A stretch of 62,031 nucleotides of DNA from an uncultured Streptococcus sp. (GCF_905372115.1 NZ_CAJPNR010000009.1:1-62031); one strand, 5' to 3'. Shown: positions 34,981-42,828, counted from the stretch's first letter. Numbers and translations: made by a program. The notes: generated by a model not told the origin, from the sequence alone.

Positions 34981-35256
34981 ATGAACGTGAAATTCTATAA
35001 GTTGAAAAAGAATCGACTGATTTCCGGTGTCTTGTCCGGTCTGTCTGATAAATTTGATTTTGATCTGAGCCTGGTGCGCTTCCTCTTTATTATCTTTACT
35101 GTGGTCAATTTCGGCTTGGGAATTCTCATCTATATCCTGCTGGCTATGGTTATGCCTTATAAAGAAGACATAGAAGAAGAAATGTACGGAACTGGCCCAC
35201 GCAAACGAAAAGAAGCGGAAGCTATCAAAGACGATAAAGACGGATGGTTTTGGTAA
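34981..35256 (+). CDS. PspC-domain membrane protein
   Basis: A 91-residue protein with the PspC domain: KLKKNRLISGVLSGLSDKFDFDLSLVRF, then a hydrophobic helix (about 38-60) and a charged tail rich in Lys/Glu. PspC proteins are phage-shock/envelope-stress components that respond to membrane damage. I choose ATG 34981 (GAGG upstream); the in-frame ATG 34960 has no SD. It stands alone between terminators. The regulators of a Psp system are not nearby. Confidence 0.85.
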   Translation: MNVKFYKLKKNRLISGVLSGLSDKFDFDLSLVRFLFIIFTVVNFGLGILIYILLAMVMPYKEDIEEEMYGTGPRKRKEAEAIKDDKDGWFW

Positions 35257-35277
35257 TTCTTAATAAAATAGAAAATT

Positions 35278-35300
35278 TCGGGATGCACTCCCGATTTTTT
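35278..35300 (+). terminator. Terminator of the PspC gene
   Basis: TCGGGA pairs with TCCCGA around five bases, followed by TTTTTT. Confidence 0.82.
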
Positions 35301-35352
35301 ACTTGAAGTAGGGAATGTTTTAGTAAGACATTTCTATACCATGATTTATTTT

Positions 35353-35392
35353 CTGCTTGCTTCTTTTAGATAAAATCTAAAAAAGAAGCAGG
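35353..35392. repeat. Imperfect inverted repeat before the Nudix gene
   Basis: CTGCTTGCTTCTTTTAGAT and ATCTAAAAAAGAAGCAG form a long, mostly perfect stem with a small bulge and a three-base loop. There is no T tract on the + strand, so it is not a classic terminator. It lies about 70 bases before the Nudix start and may be a 5' UTR element or an operator. Confidence 0.45.
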
Positions 35393-35461
35393 ATAGAAAA
35401 CCAGGTAAATTGACACTTAAAAACATCACCAAAATATTAGCAATTTATTCAAGGAGGAAAC

Positions 35462-35953
35462 ATGACAGAAGTTTGGAATGCTTATGACTTAAATCGAAAT
35501 CAACTCCCTCATTTCTTAGTTCGAGGAGAAAAAATTCCTAAAGGACAGTTTCATCTCTGTGTTAATGTCTTGGTTCGCCATCAGGATGGCGATATTCTCT
35601 TTATGCGACGGTCAGCAAATAAAAGTCTCTATCCTGGCTACTATGAGTTCGGGGCGGGAGGCAGTGTGCTGGCAGGAGAGGATAGTCAGACAGCCGCCCT
35701 GCGTGAGTTAAAAGAGGAAACGGGCCTGGTTCCTGACAGCATCAGGCTTTTGGAGCAGGTGTGCTCTATCAAAGACCAGTGCCATTTCGACTATTATGAA
35801 GTGGTTGTGTCTGGGGATAAGAGTCAAGTCCGCTATCAAACGGGTGAAACAGATGCTCATCTCTGGTTGCCTCTGAAAGAGGTTCCGGCTTTTGTAGAAA
35901 ACCATCCTTGTTTTAAGAACCAAAAGAAAATTCTCAGCAGCCTGATTGATTGA
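35462..35953 (+). CDS. Nudix hydrolase
   Basis: A 163-residue Nudix protein with the box GSVLAGEDSQTAALRELKEETGL at about residues 62-84 (G-x5-E-x7-REL-x-EE-x-G). It hydrolyses a nucleoside diphosphate linked to another moiety. The SETQ-like IDI/MutT-type layout with an N-terminal strand pair resembles the YfcD group, but the substrate is unknown. SD AAGGAGGAAA precedes ATG 35462. It is a single-gene unit. Confidence 0.9.
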   Translation: MTEVWNAYDLNRNQLPHFLVRGEKIPKGQFHLCVNVLVRHQDGDILFMRRSANKSLYPGYYEFGAGGSVLAGEDSQTAALRELKEETGLVPDSIRLLEQVCSIKDQCHFDYYEVVVSGDKSQVRYQTGETDAHLWLPLKEVPAFVENHPCFKNQKKILSSLID

Positions 35954-35986
35954 TGTCGTGGCTGTTTTTCTATTTTCACTAAAAAG

Positions 35987-36000
35987 TTGATTTAAATCAA
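35987..36000. promoter_or_regulatory. Perfect FNR/CRP-type palindrome before hprK
   Basis: TTGATTTAAATCAA exactly matches the FNR-type site TTGAT-N4-ATCAA. It is centred about 74.5 bases upstream of the predicted hprK transcription start, a typical distance for class I activation. Lactic acid bacteria have FNR-like (Flp) regulators; whether one acts here is inference. Confidence 0.45.
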
Positions 36001-36052
36001 AATATTTTTTCGACCTAAAATCAATCTTAAGGATTCTTTTGAGGTAAAAATT

Positions 36053-36061
36053 TGCTATAAT
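36053..36061 (+). promoter_or_regulatory. Extended -10 promoter of hprK
   Basis: TGCTATAAT is a perfect extended -10 element, giving a transcription start near 36068 and a leader of about 24 bases with SD GAAGGGAGAA. Confidence 0.75.
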
Positions 36062-36091
36062 AGAGGAAGACAAATTTGAAGGGAGAAGACA

Positions 36092-37027
36092 ATGTCGGTA
36101 AAGGTCAAAGACCTCTTAAAAATGTCTCGTCTGTCTCAGGAGTACGGAGATAAAGTTTTACTGGAGAAAGAAATTAAAACTTCAGATATTTCTCGGCCTG
36201 GACTTGAAATGACTGGATATTTTGATTTTTATACACCCGAGCGGATACAACTGATTGGGATGAAAGAGTGGTCTTATCTGATGAAGATGAGCTCTCATAA
36301 TCGCCATCAAGTACTGCTGAAAATGTTCCAGCCTGAGACGCCGGTGGTTATCATTGCTCGAAATTTAGAGATTCCTAAAGAAATGATTGATGCGGCTGAT
36401 GAGAAGCAGGTTGCTATTCTTAGAAGCAAAGCCTCTACTAGCCGCTTGTCTGGAGAAATTTCCAGTTATCTTGATTCTCGTCTGGCTGAGAGGACCAGTG
36501 TTCATGGGGTCCTGATGGATATCTATGGCATGGGAGTTCTCATCCAAGGGGACAGTGGAATTGGTAAAAGTGAGACAGGACTTGAATTGGTTAAGCGTGG
36601 CCATCGTTTGGTTGCGGATGACCGAGTGGATATCTATGCCAAGGATGAAGTGACCCTTTGGGGAGAGCCGGCTGAAATCCTGCGCCACCTATTGGAAATT
36701 CGTGGTGTTGGTATCATCGATGTCATGAGCTTATACGGAGCCAGTGCTGTCAAAGATTCTTCTCAAGTTCAGATAGCTGTCTATTTGGAGAATTACGACA
36801 CTCAAAAAACTTTTGACCGTCTAGGTAATGATACAGAGGAGCTGGAGGTTGCCGGTGTCAGAATTCCACGTATTCGGATTCCTGTAAAGACTGGTCGCAA
36901 TATCTCGGTCGTGATTGAGGCTGCGGCGATGAACTATCGAGCTAGGCAAATGGGCTACGATGCTACTAAGATTTTTGAAGAACGGCTAACTGATCTAATC
37001 AGCCGGAATGAGGTGAAACATGATTGA
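36092..37027 (+). CDS. hprK: HPr kinase/phosphorylase
   Basis: A 311-residue bifunctional enzyme that phosphorylates HPr on Ser46 and reverses it, setting CcpA activity. Walker A GDSGIGKSE lies at about residue 153 and the second signature LEIRGVGIIDVMSLYGA at about 202. Length is normal. It overlaps lgt by eight bases. The target regulator gene, ccpA, is also in this window at 5.6 kb. The upstream FNR-type palindrome and the extended -10 are the visible control elements. Confidence 0.97.
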   Translation: MSVKVKDLLKMSRLSQEYGDKVLLEKEIKTSDISRPGLEMTGYFDFYTPERIQLIGMKEWSYLMKMSSHNRHQVLLKMFQPETPVVIIARNLEIPKEMIDAADEKQVAILRSKASTSRLSGEISSYLDSRLAERTSVHGVLMDIYGMGVLIQGDSGIGKSETGLELVKRGHRLVADDRVDIYAKDEVTLWGEPAEILRHLLEIRGVGIIDVMSLYGASAVKDSSQVQIAVYLENYDTQKTFDRLGNDTEELEVAGVRIPRIRIPVKTGRNISVVIEAAAMNYRARQMGYDATKIFEERLTDLISRNEVKHD

Positions 37028-37805
37028 TCCAGTAGCTATCCAACTAGGGCCTATCAGTATTCGCTGGTATGCCATCTGTATTGTCACAGGCTTAGTTTTA
37101 GCCGTTTATCTTGCCATGAAGGAGGCTCCACGCCGGAAGATTATTCCTGATGATATTTTGGATTTTATCCTAGTGGCTTTTCCCGTAGCTATCGTTGGTG
37201 CCCGACTTTATTACGTAGCCTTCGAATGGGATTATTACGGTAAGAATCTGATAAAAATCATTGATTTTTGGAATGGCGGAATAGCCGGGATTGCCATTTA
37301 CGGTGGGCTGATAGCTGGTGCTATCGTTCTCTACTTTTTCTGTCGGAGAAGGCTGATTCATCCGGTTGATTTTCTAGATATCGCAGCACCGAGTGTCATG
37401 ATTGCCCAGAGTATTGGTCGCTGGGGAAATTTTGCCAACCATGAAGCCTATGGTGCGGCAGTTAAGAGTTTGGACTATCTGCCTAGCTTTATTCGTGAGA
37501 ATATGTATATCGAAGGCAGTTACAGACAGCCAACTTTCCTCTACGAATCTCTATGGAACCTACTTGGCTTTATCTTGATTATTGTTCTCCGCCGTCGGCC
37601 TAAGTTGCTGAGGCAGGGAGAAATCGCCGCCTTCTATCTAATCTGGTATGGATTTGGTCGGATGATTATTGAGGGTATGCGGACGGACAGTCTTATGTTT
37701 GCTGGTCTGCGTGTTTCCCAATGGCTGTCGCTGATTCTTATTTTTGTCGGAATTGGCATCATCATATACCAAAGAAAAAAGCAAGCCCCTTATTATCAAG
37801 AATAA
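37020..37805 (+). CDS. lgt: Prolipoprotein diacylglyceryl transferase
   Basis: A 261-residue integral membrane enzyme with about seven helices. It attaches diacylglycerol to the lipobox cysteine of prolipoproteins, such as those encoded at 963 and 12706. The family signature SIGRWGNFANHEAYG is at about residues 131-145. The start overlaps the end of hprK, the usual Firmicute arrangement. Confidence 0.96.
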   Translation: MIDPVAIQLGPISIRWYAICIVTGLVLAVYLAMKEAPRRKIIPDDILDFILVAFPVAIVGARLYYVAFEWDYYGKNLIKIIDFWNGGIAGIAIYGGLIAGAIVLYFFCRRRLIHPVDFLDIAAPSVMIAQSIGRWGNFANHEAYGAAVKSLDYLPSFIRENMYIEGSYRQPTFLYESLWNLLGFILIIVLRRRPKLLRQGEIAAFYLIWYGFGRMIIEGMRTDSLMFAGLRVSQWLSLILIFVGIGIIIYQRKKQAPYYQE

Positions 37806-37862
37806 GAAATTCTTAGAGCCGCTGACTCTTGTAAGAGATGTCTGCAATGAAAGGAGAGAAAT

Positions 37863-38261
37863 ATGATAATTGAAATTGCTTATGCATTACTAGCGGTAGC
37901 GCTCATTATCTTCGTGATTTACTTGACGATTACTGTCAAAAATCTGGGCGAGAAAGCTGGTAAGATGCTTGATGAAACAGAAAATACCATCAAGGTCTTG
38001 ACTTCTGATGTCAACGTGACCCTTCACCAAACCAATGATTTACTGGCCAAGGTCAATGTCTTAACTGACGACATCAATCAAAAAGTTGCAACCATTGATC
38101 CTTTGTTTACAGCTGTGGCGGACTTATCTGAATCTGTTTCAGATTTAAACGTTCAGGCGCGTACGCTGAGTAAAAAAGCGGTGTCTGCTGGTAAAGGAAC
38201 CGTCAAAACTACAGCTGGTTTATCTGCTTTGCGTTTTGCTTCAAAATTGTTTAAAAAATAA
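37863..38261 (+). CDS. DUF948 membrane protein
   Basis: A 132-residue protein with one N-terminal helix (about 3-25) and a long amphipathic coiled-coil-like part, typical of DUF948 proteins (YoxC type). It is followed 16 bases later by a YtxH-domain gene, and both follow lgt in other streptococci. SD AAGGAGAGA precedes ATG 37863. The function is unknown; a general stress or envelope role is guessed from Bacillus relatives. Confidence 0.85.
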   Translation: MIIEIAYALLAVALIIFVIYLTITVKNLGEKAGKMLDETENTIKVLTSDVNVTLHQTNDLLAKVNVLTDDINQKVATIDPLFTAVADLSESVSDLNVQARTLSKKAVSAGKGTVKTTAGLSALRFASKLFKK

Positions 38262-38276
38262 GAAAGAAGGTCTATT

Positions 38277-38756
38277 ATGGGAAAATTTTCATCACTGTTA
38301 TTGGGCGCTGTTACTGGTGCAGCTGCTGCCTATTTTCTGACCAGTAAGAAAGGAAAGGAAACGACAGATAAGGTTCGGGACTTTGTAAAGGAATATCAAG
38401 AAAATCCTGATGATATACACGAAGCTGTCGTTCAGTCCGCTAAAGACTTTTCAAATCAAGCTGTCAGTGCAATTCAACAAACCAAAGAAAAGGTTGAGAA
38501 AGGCGAGATTACAACTGAAACAGTCATCGAATCGGTCAAAGAAACGACCAAGTCAGTCGTGGACTACTCGCAAGATAAGTTTAACGAAATCAAAGAAAAA
38601 TTTGAGAAAGAAGAAAGCAGCTTAGCTGAGGAAGAACCTGTGATCTTCGAAGAGGAAGAAGAACCTTCAGAAGAAATCATCATTGACTTCGGAGCAGAAG
38701 CGACAGAAGGACAAGAAGAAAAGGCTCTTGAAACAGACAGTCAAGAAGAAAAATAA
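38277..38756 (+). CDS. YtxH-domain protein
   Basis: A 159-residue protein with an N-terminal hydrophobic, Gly/Ala-rich segment (LLGAVTGAAAAYFLTSKKGKE, residues 8-28), the YtxH hallmark, then a helical middle and a very acidic C-terminal tail (about 110-159). It is membrane-anchored and probably stress-related by family. It closes the hprK-lgt-DUF948-YtxH operon. Confidence 0.85.
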   Translation: MGKFSSLLLGAVTGAAAAYFLTSKKGKETTDKVRDFVKEYQENPDDIHEAVVQSAKDFSNQAVSAIQQTKEKVEKGEITTETVIESVKETTKSVVDYSQDKFNEIKEKFEKEESSLAEEEPVIFEEEEEPSEEIIIDFGAEATEGQEEKALETDSQEEK

Positions 38757-38793
38757 AACAAAGAAGACTAGCAATTTTGCTAGTCTTCTTTGT
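38757..38793 (+). terminator. Terminator of the hprK operon
   Basis: ACAAAGAAGACTAGCAA pairs perfectly with TTGCTAGTCTTCTTTGT. A long stem with T residues at its 3' side; it is symmetrical and could also act on minus-strand transcripts. Confidence 0.85.
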
Positions 38794-38807
38794 TTACAAG
38801 AACGAAA

Positions 38808-38846
38808 AAAAGAACCGAGGACTTAAAGCGTCGTCGGTTTTTCTTA
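38808..38846. terminator. Second hairpin between convergent genes
   Basis: AAGAACCGA and TCGGTTTTTCTT form a weaker hairpin around a loop of about 16 bases, ending in T. It lies between the hprK operon and the converging DUF3270 gene. Confidence 0.5.
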
Positions 38847-38877
38847 TATTTTAAAATCGTAGAATCACAAGGTTGGT

Positions 38878-39180
38878 TTATTTGCTAGTTTGGCGTTTCT
38901 TTGCGAACAGGCGATAAGATTGAATGCTAATCAGGCTGGAAGCAATGGCCAAAGTGAAGGACATAAATGTATTCATTTTTAAACTCAAAAATACAAAGCT
39001 AAACAAAACTGTCAAGACACAGAAAACAGCAATATTTAAGAAGAAAAAGAGTTCACTTAATCTTGGTGATGTTTCTGCTTCAGGTAAGTACTCTTGATAG
39101 AGTGGTGTTTGTTCAGATTCAATTTCTTGGTAGTAGTAGTCAGTTGGGTCATCATATTGTTGGTATTTTCTTACGGGCAT
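38878..39180 (-). CDS. DUF3270-family membrane protein
   Basis: A 100-residue streptococcal protein with a tyrosine- and glutamate-rich N terminus (about 1-42) and two hydrophobic helices (about 45-68 and 72-90). This is the DUF3270 pattern, a family I know only from streptococci and close relatives. SD AAGGAGAGA stands before ATG 39180. It is divergent from the U32 gene at 39311. The function is unknown. Confidence 0.8.
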   Translation of the reverse strand: MPVRKYQQYDDPTDYYYQEIESEQTPLYQEYLPEAETSPRLSELFFFLNIAVFCVLTVLFSFVFLSLKMNTFMSFTLAIASSLISIQSYRLFAKKRQTSK

Positions 39181-39295
39181 AATTCTCTCTCCTTACAGTA
39201 CCCTCTAATTCTACCATTTTTTTGCAGTTTTAAATATTACAAAAGAGTTACAAAACGAATAAATTCGAATGAAAAACCACTCCTTTATATTTTTT

Positions 39296-39304
39296 TGCTA
39301 TAAT
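39296..39304 (+). promoter_or_regulatory. Extended -10 promoter of trhP1
   Basis: TGCTATAAT is a perfect extended -10 element, and ATG 39311 follows after only six bases. Transcription would begin at or next to the A of the start codon, so the mRNA should be leaderless. No SD is present. Confidence 0.7.
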
Positions 39305-39310
39305 GGTTTT

Positions 39311-40240
39311 ATGAAAAAGATAATTATTACAGCAACAGCTGAAAGTATAGAACAAGTTGAGGAACTTTTGGAGGCAAAAGTCGATCGAATTTATGTCGGT
39401 GAGAAAAATTACGGCCTTCGTTTGCCTCATAATTTTAGTTTAGACGAATTAACTCGAATTTCTGACTTGGTTCACCAAGCAGGAAAAGAGTTGACCGTTG
39501 CGGTGAACGCGCTCATGCATCAAGAAATGATGGATAAGATCAAGCCCTATCTTGATTTTCTGCAGGAGATTGGGGCAGATTATATTACCGTTGGTGATGC
39601 TGGTGTTTTCTATGTGCTGCAGCGCGATGGCTACAAATTAAAAACCATTTACGACGCATCGACCATGGTTACCAGCAGCCGACAGATTAACTTTTGGGCT
39701 AAGAACGCTGGTGTTTCAGAAGCTGTCTTGGCGCGTGAGATTCCTTCTGCAGAGCTTTTTAAGATGCCAGAGATTCTGGAAATTCCTGCTGAAGTCTTGG
39801 TTTACGGAGCTAGTGTCATCCATCACTCCAAGCGTCCTCTTTTGCAGAATTACTATAATTTTACTCATATCGATGATGAAAAGACACGGGATCGAGACCT
39901 CTTTCTGGCGGAACCAAGCGATCCGCAGAGCCATTACTCGATTTTTGAGGACAATCATGGTACTCATATTTTTGCCAATAATGACTTGGATTTGATGACC
40001 AAGCTGATAGAGTTGGTTGACCATGGATTCTGCCACTGGAAGTTGGAAGGTCTCTACACACCTGGTCACAACTTTGTCGGGATTGCTAAGATTTTTGTAG
40101 AGGCGAGAGATTTGATTGAAGCAGGCAAGTTTAGCTCAGATCAAGCCTTTGTGCTGGATGAGGCGATTCACAAACTGCATCCGAAAAATCGTTTTCTCGA
40201 TACAGGATTTTATGACTATGACCCTGATATGATAAAATAA
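39311..40240 (+). CDS. trhP1: U32-family protein, TrhP1-like (YrrN)
   Basis: A 309-residue U32 'peptidase' family protein. Its size and its pairing with the 429-residue U32 gene downstream match Bacillus YrrN/YrrO, now known as TrhP1/TrhP2, which act in 5-hydroxylation of uridine 34 in tRNA, using prephenate as a source. Typical opening: KIIITATAESIEQVEELLE. The start is ATG 39311; the upstream in-frame ATG at 39269 lies before the promoter. The older label of collagenase-like peptidase is probably misleading. Confidence 0.8.
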   Translation: MKKIIITATAESIEQVEELLEAKVDRIYVGEKNYGLRLPHNFSLDELTRISDLVHQAGKELTVAVNALMHQEMMDKIKPYLDFLQEIGADYITVGDAGVFYVLQRDGYKLKTIYDASTMVTSSRQINFWAKNAGVSEAVLAREIPSAELFKMPEILEIPAEVLVYGASVIHHSKRPLLQNYYNFTHIDDEKTRDRDLFLAEPSDPQSHYSIFEDNHGTHIFANNDLDLMTKLIELVDHGFCHWKLEGLYTPGHNFVGIAKIFVEARDLIEAGKFSSDQAFVLDEAIHKLHPKNRFLDTGFYDYDPDMIK

Positions 40241-40253
40241 ATATTTAAACTAC

Positions 40254-40277
40254 GACTCCTTTTAGGAGTTCTTTTTT
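40254..40277 (+). terminator. Terminator of trhP1
   Basis: ACTCCT pairs with AGGAGT around three bases, followed by TCTTTTTT. About 180 bases with no gene but with a promoter-like TTGCTT/TATAAA before 40457 separate the two U32 genes. Confidence 0.75.
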
Positions 40278-40456
40278 GAGAACAAAAATAAGATTTCTAA
40301 AACATGAGTAAAAAGTATATGTTCCAAACTATTTTTTTGAATTAATTCGAAAATTAGAATTGTGAAAATAATTCAAAGAACCTTGCTTTTAGGGGTAAAT
40401 TACTATAAAATAATAAGGATTAGACATCAACACTTTTATATTGCAAATAGGAGAAA

Positions 40457-41746
40457 ATGATGGCAAGAAAGTTGAAACGACCAGAGGTGTTATCACCTGC
40501 TGGTACTTTGGAAAAGCTAAAAGTAGCTGTTCGATATGGAGCAGATGCTGTTTTTATTGGCGGACAGGCCTATGGTCTGCGCAGTCGGGCTGGGAACTTT
40601 ACCTTTGAACAGATGGAAGAAGGGGTTCAGTTTGCGGCTAGTTATGGTGCCAAGGTCTATGTCGCGGCCAATATGGTCATGCACGAGGGAAATGAAGAGG
40701 GAGCTGGTGAGTGGTTCCGCCGTTTGCGGGATATCGGGATTGCGGCTGTCATTGTTTCAGATCCGGCTTTGATTGCTATCGCAGCATCAGAAGCACCTGG
40801 TCTGGAAATCCACCTATCAACTCAGGCCAGTGCGACTAACTATGAAACGCTTGAGTTTTGGAAAAATCTAGGACTGACTCGTGTTGTCCTAGCTCGCGAA
40901 GTGTCAATGGCTGAGCTAGCTGAAATTCGCAGACGGACTGATGTTGAAATAGAAGCCTTTGTTCATGGAGCCATGTGTATTTCCTACTCTGGACGCTGTA
41001 CATTATCCAACCACATGAGTATGCGTGATGCCAATCGTGGAGGCTGCTCGCAATCCTGCCGTTGGAAATATGACCTCTACGATATGCCTTTTGGACAAGA
41101 ACGTAAGAGCTTGAAAGGTGAAGTTCCGGAAGAATTTTCCATGTCCGCAGTTGATATGTCCATGATTGACCGCATACCAGACATGATTGAAAATGGGGTG
41201 GATAGCTTGAAGATTGAGGGACGGATGAAGTCTATTCATTACGTTTCTACGGTGACTAACTGCTATAAAGCAGCTGTGAATGCTTATCTAGAAAGTCCTG
41301 AAAAGTTTGAAGCTATCAAGCAGGATTTAGTCGATGAGATGTGGAAGGTTGCTCAACGTGAATTGGCCACAGGATTCTACTATCATACTCCAACTGAGAA
41401 TGAGCAGCTGTTCGGAGCGCGACGCAAGATTCCAGAATACAAATTTGTAGCTGAAGTAGTAGCTTATGACGCAGACAGTCAGACAGCGACTATTCGTCAG
41501 CGAAATGTTATTCATGAAGGGGATCAAGTTGAGTTTTACGGACCAGGCTTTCGTCATTTTGAAACCTTTATCACAGACCTTCGAGATGCTGATGGGAACA
41601 AAATTGATCGGGCTCCTAATCCGATGGAGCTTCTGACCATTCACTTGGAGCAGCCTGTAGAGGCTGGCGATATGGTGCGAGCTCGAAAGGAAGGTTTGAT
41701 TAATCTTTACAAGGAAGATGGCACTAGCGTGACCGTCCGAGCTTAA
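40457..41746 (+). CDS. trhP2: U32-family protein, TrhP2-like (YrrO)
   Basis: A 429-residue U32 protein (428 if the second of two adjacent ATGs is used; AGGAGAAA serves both). Family landmarks: PEVLSPAG at the N terminus, EAFVHGAMCISYSGRC near 165, and the cysteines in GGCSQSC near 195, which in U32 proteins hold an iron-sulphur cluster. A C-terminal beta domain follows. With the smaller U32 protein it would make ho5U34 in tRNA. Its own SD and an upstream promoter suggest separate expression. Confidence 0.87.
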   Translation: MMARKLKRPEVLSPAGTLEKLKVAVRYGADAVFIGGQAYGLRSRAGNFTFEQMEEGVQFAASYGAKVYVAANMVMHEGNEEGAGEWFRRLRDIGIAAVIVSDPALIAIAASEAPGLEIHLSTQASATNYETLEFWKNLGLTRVVLAREVSMAELAEIRRRTDVEIEAFVHGAMCISYSGRCTLSNHMSMRDANRGGCSQSCRWKYDLYDMPFGQERKSLKGEVPEEFSMSAVDMSMIDRIPDMIENGVDSLKIEGRMKSIHYVSTVTNCYKAAVNAYLESPEKFEAIKQDLVDEMWKVAQRELATGFYYHTPTENEQLFGARRKIPEYKFVAEVVAYDADSQTATIRQRNVIHEGDQVEFYGPGFRHFETFITDLRDADGNKIDRAPNPMELLTIHLEQPVEAGDMVRARKEGLINLYKEDGTSVTVRA

Positions 41747-41758
41747 TCTTATATTCAT

Positions 41759-41788
41759 AGGTGGCTTTTTAATTTAAAAGCCATCTTT
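41759..41788 (+). terminator. Terminator of trhP2
   Basis: GGTGGCTTTT pairs with AAAAGCCATC around TAATTT, followed by TTTA. The T tract is short. Confidence 0.6.
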
Positions 41789-41818
41789 ATGAATACAGGT
41801 TTTCAGAGAGGAAATAGC

Positions 41819-42142
41819 ATGATTCAGGTTTACGGAGATATTCTTGATGAGGAGACTCGCTGCCAGCATTATCACAGTGAGAGAGATATCATAGCCCTTA
41901 AGTGCTTTGCTTGTCAGAAATACTATCCTTGCTTTCTCTGTCATGACCGCTACGAAGATCATGCTTTTCTGGCCTATCCTGTCAGTCGGTTAGAAGATCG
42001 AGTAGTCCTTTGTGGCCATTGCAGGACTGAGCTGACTATTTCTCAGTACCTTGGCTGTGAGGATGCTTGTCCTATCTGTACTCATCCTTTTAATCCTGGA
42101 TGCAAGAAGCATCGCTCGATTTATTTTCAGACAAACAAATAA
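41819..42142 (+). CDS. CHY-type zinc-finger protein
   Basis: A 107-residue protein packed with zinc ligands: CQHYHSERDIIALKCFAC, FLCHDRYEDH, CGHC and CPIC. This is the CHY zinc-finger domain. In eukaryotes it occurs in ubiquitin ligases and mitochondrial import factors; the bacterial role is unknown. The start is ATG 41819 with AGAGAGGAAA upstream. It is a single gene converging on the 42510 gene. Confidence 0.82.
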   Translation: MIQVYGDILDEETRCQHYHSERDIIALKCFACQKYYPCFLCHDRYEDHAFLAYPVSRLEDRVVLCGHCRTELTISQYLGCEDACPICTHPFNPGCKKHRSIYFQTNK

Positions 42143-42173
42143 CTCTTCCATCCAGTTGGATGGAAGAGTTATC
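42139..42173. terminator. Bidirectional terminator
   Basis: ATAACTCTTCCATCC pairs perfectly with GGATGGAAGAGTTAT around AGTT, with T residues to the right and A residues to the left. It overlaps the ends of both convergent genes. Confidence 0.85.
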
Positions 42174-42510
42174 TTTTGAAACGGCGATTGGTGATGCGAA
42201 TGTCCTTCTTTTGGGCTTCACGGATATTATTGGGTACGAGACTGATTCGCTTAATGTCCTGCACTCGGATAATAGTGGTCATACTTTTCTTGAAATTCTT
42301 GATAATCAGCTGCAGGCGCTCGCGATCGTATTTGACAATATCGCCGGTGAAGCTTTTATCCAGAAAGATAACGTGGACACCAGATTGTTTACGCAGAGCT
42401 AGTTCGATGGTACGCAGAATGCGGCCGCTGTCCTCTGGTCCTTGTTCATTCTTTTTGCCACTGATAAATTCGTTGGCTCTTTGTAAAATCATTTCGAGAT
42501 ATTTTTTCAT
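42169..42510 (-). CDS. Small basic cytoplasmic protein, unknown
   Basis: A 113-residue protein rich in Lys/Arg, with no signal or membrane segment. The middle (TGDIVKYDRERLQLIIKN) and a following DIKRI segment faintly recall the Sm-like YolD family, but I would not name it on that. The start is ATG 42510 with GGAG upstream; ATG 42525 has none. It is divergent from ydbC, with about 105 bases between them holding both promoters. Confidence 0.68.
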   Translation of the reverse strand: MKKYLEMILQRANEFISGKKNEQGPEDSGRILRTIELALRKQSGVHVIFLDKSFTGDIVKYDRERLQLIIKNFKKSMTTIIRVQDIKRISLVPNNIREAQKKDIRITNRRFKR

Positions 42511-42576
42511 AGCTAAAATCTCCATAACTTGTTACAATATATTATATAACAAAATTCCCTAAATTGTAAATTCTTT

Positions 42577-42584
42577 TACGAATT
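42577..42584 (+). promoter_or_regulatory. Possible competence (SigX/ComX) box of ydbC
   Basis: TACGAATT in TTCTTTTACGAATTATT matches seven of eight bases of the streptococcal com-box TACGAATA, including a T-rich stretch just upstream. A start about eight bases later would leave a leader of about 24 bases. No conventional -10 hexamer was seen closer to ydbC. Confidence 0.5.
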
Positions 42585-42615
42585 ATTAGTTGGAAAATAA
42601 AACAAGAGGTGAAAT

Positions 42616-42828
42616 ATGGCTGAATTTACATTCGAAATCGAAGAAAAACTTCTGGTCCTGTCTGAAAATGACAAGGGCTGGACCAAGGAGCTCAATCGAG
42701 TTAGCTTTAACGGAGCACCAGCTAAGTATGATCTTCGGACTTGGAGCCCAGACCACAGCAAGATGGGCAAGGGCATTACCCTTTCCAATGAAGAATTTCA
42801 AGTTCTCGTGGATGCATTTAAAAACTGA
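42616..42828 (+). CDS. ydbC: YdbC, PC4-like single-stranded DNA-binding protein
   Basis: A 70-residue protein, MAEFTFEIEEKLLVLSEN onward, of the YdbC family, a bacterial relative of the transcription coactivator PC4. Lactococcal and pneumococcal members bind single-stranded DNA, and I recall the pneumococcal one as competence-induced. SD AAGAGGTGAAA precedes the start. A competence-like box upstream agrees with that. Its terminator has been split by the insertion sequence downstream. Confidence 0.85.
   Translation: MAEFTFEIEEKLLVLSENDKGWTKELNRVSFNGAPAKYDLRTWSPDHSKMGKGITLSNEEFQVLVDAFKN

Noticed and set aside
39250..39268. Com-box-like ACGAATA before trhP1
   Set aside because: The first base is wrong, the T stretch is missing, and the good extended -10 at 39296 explains transcription better.
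39269..39310. Upstream ATG adding 14 residues to trhP1
   Set aside because: It has no SD and lies upstream of the promoter's transcription start; homologue length fits the start at 39311.
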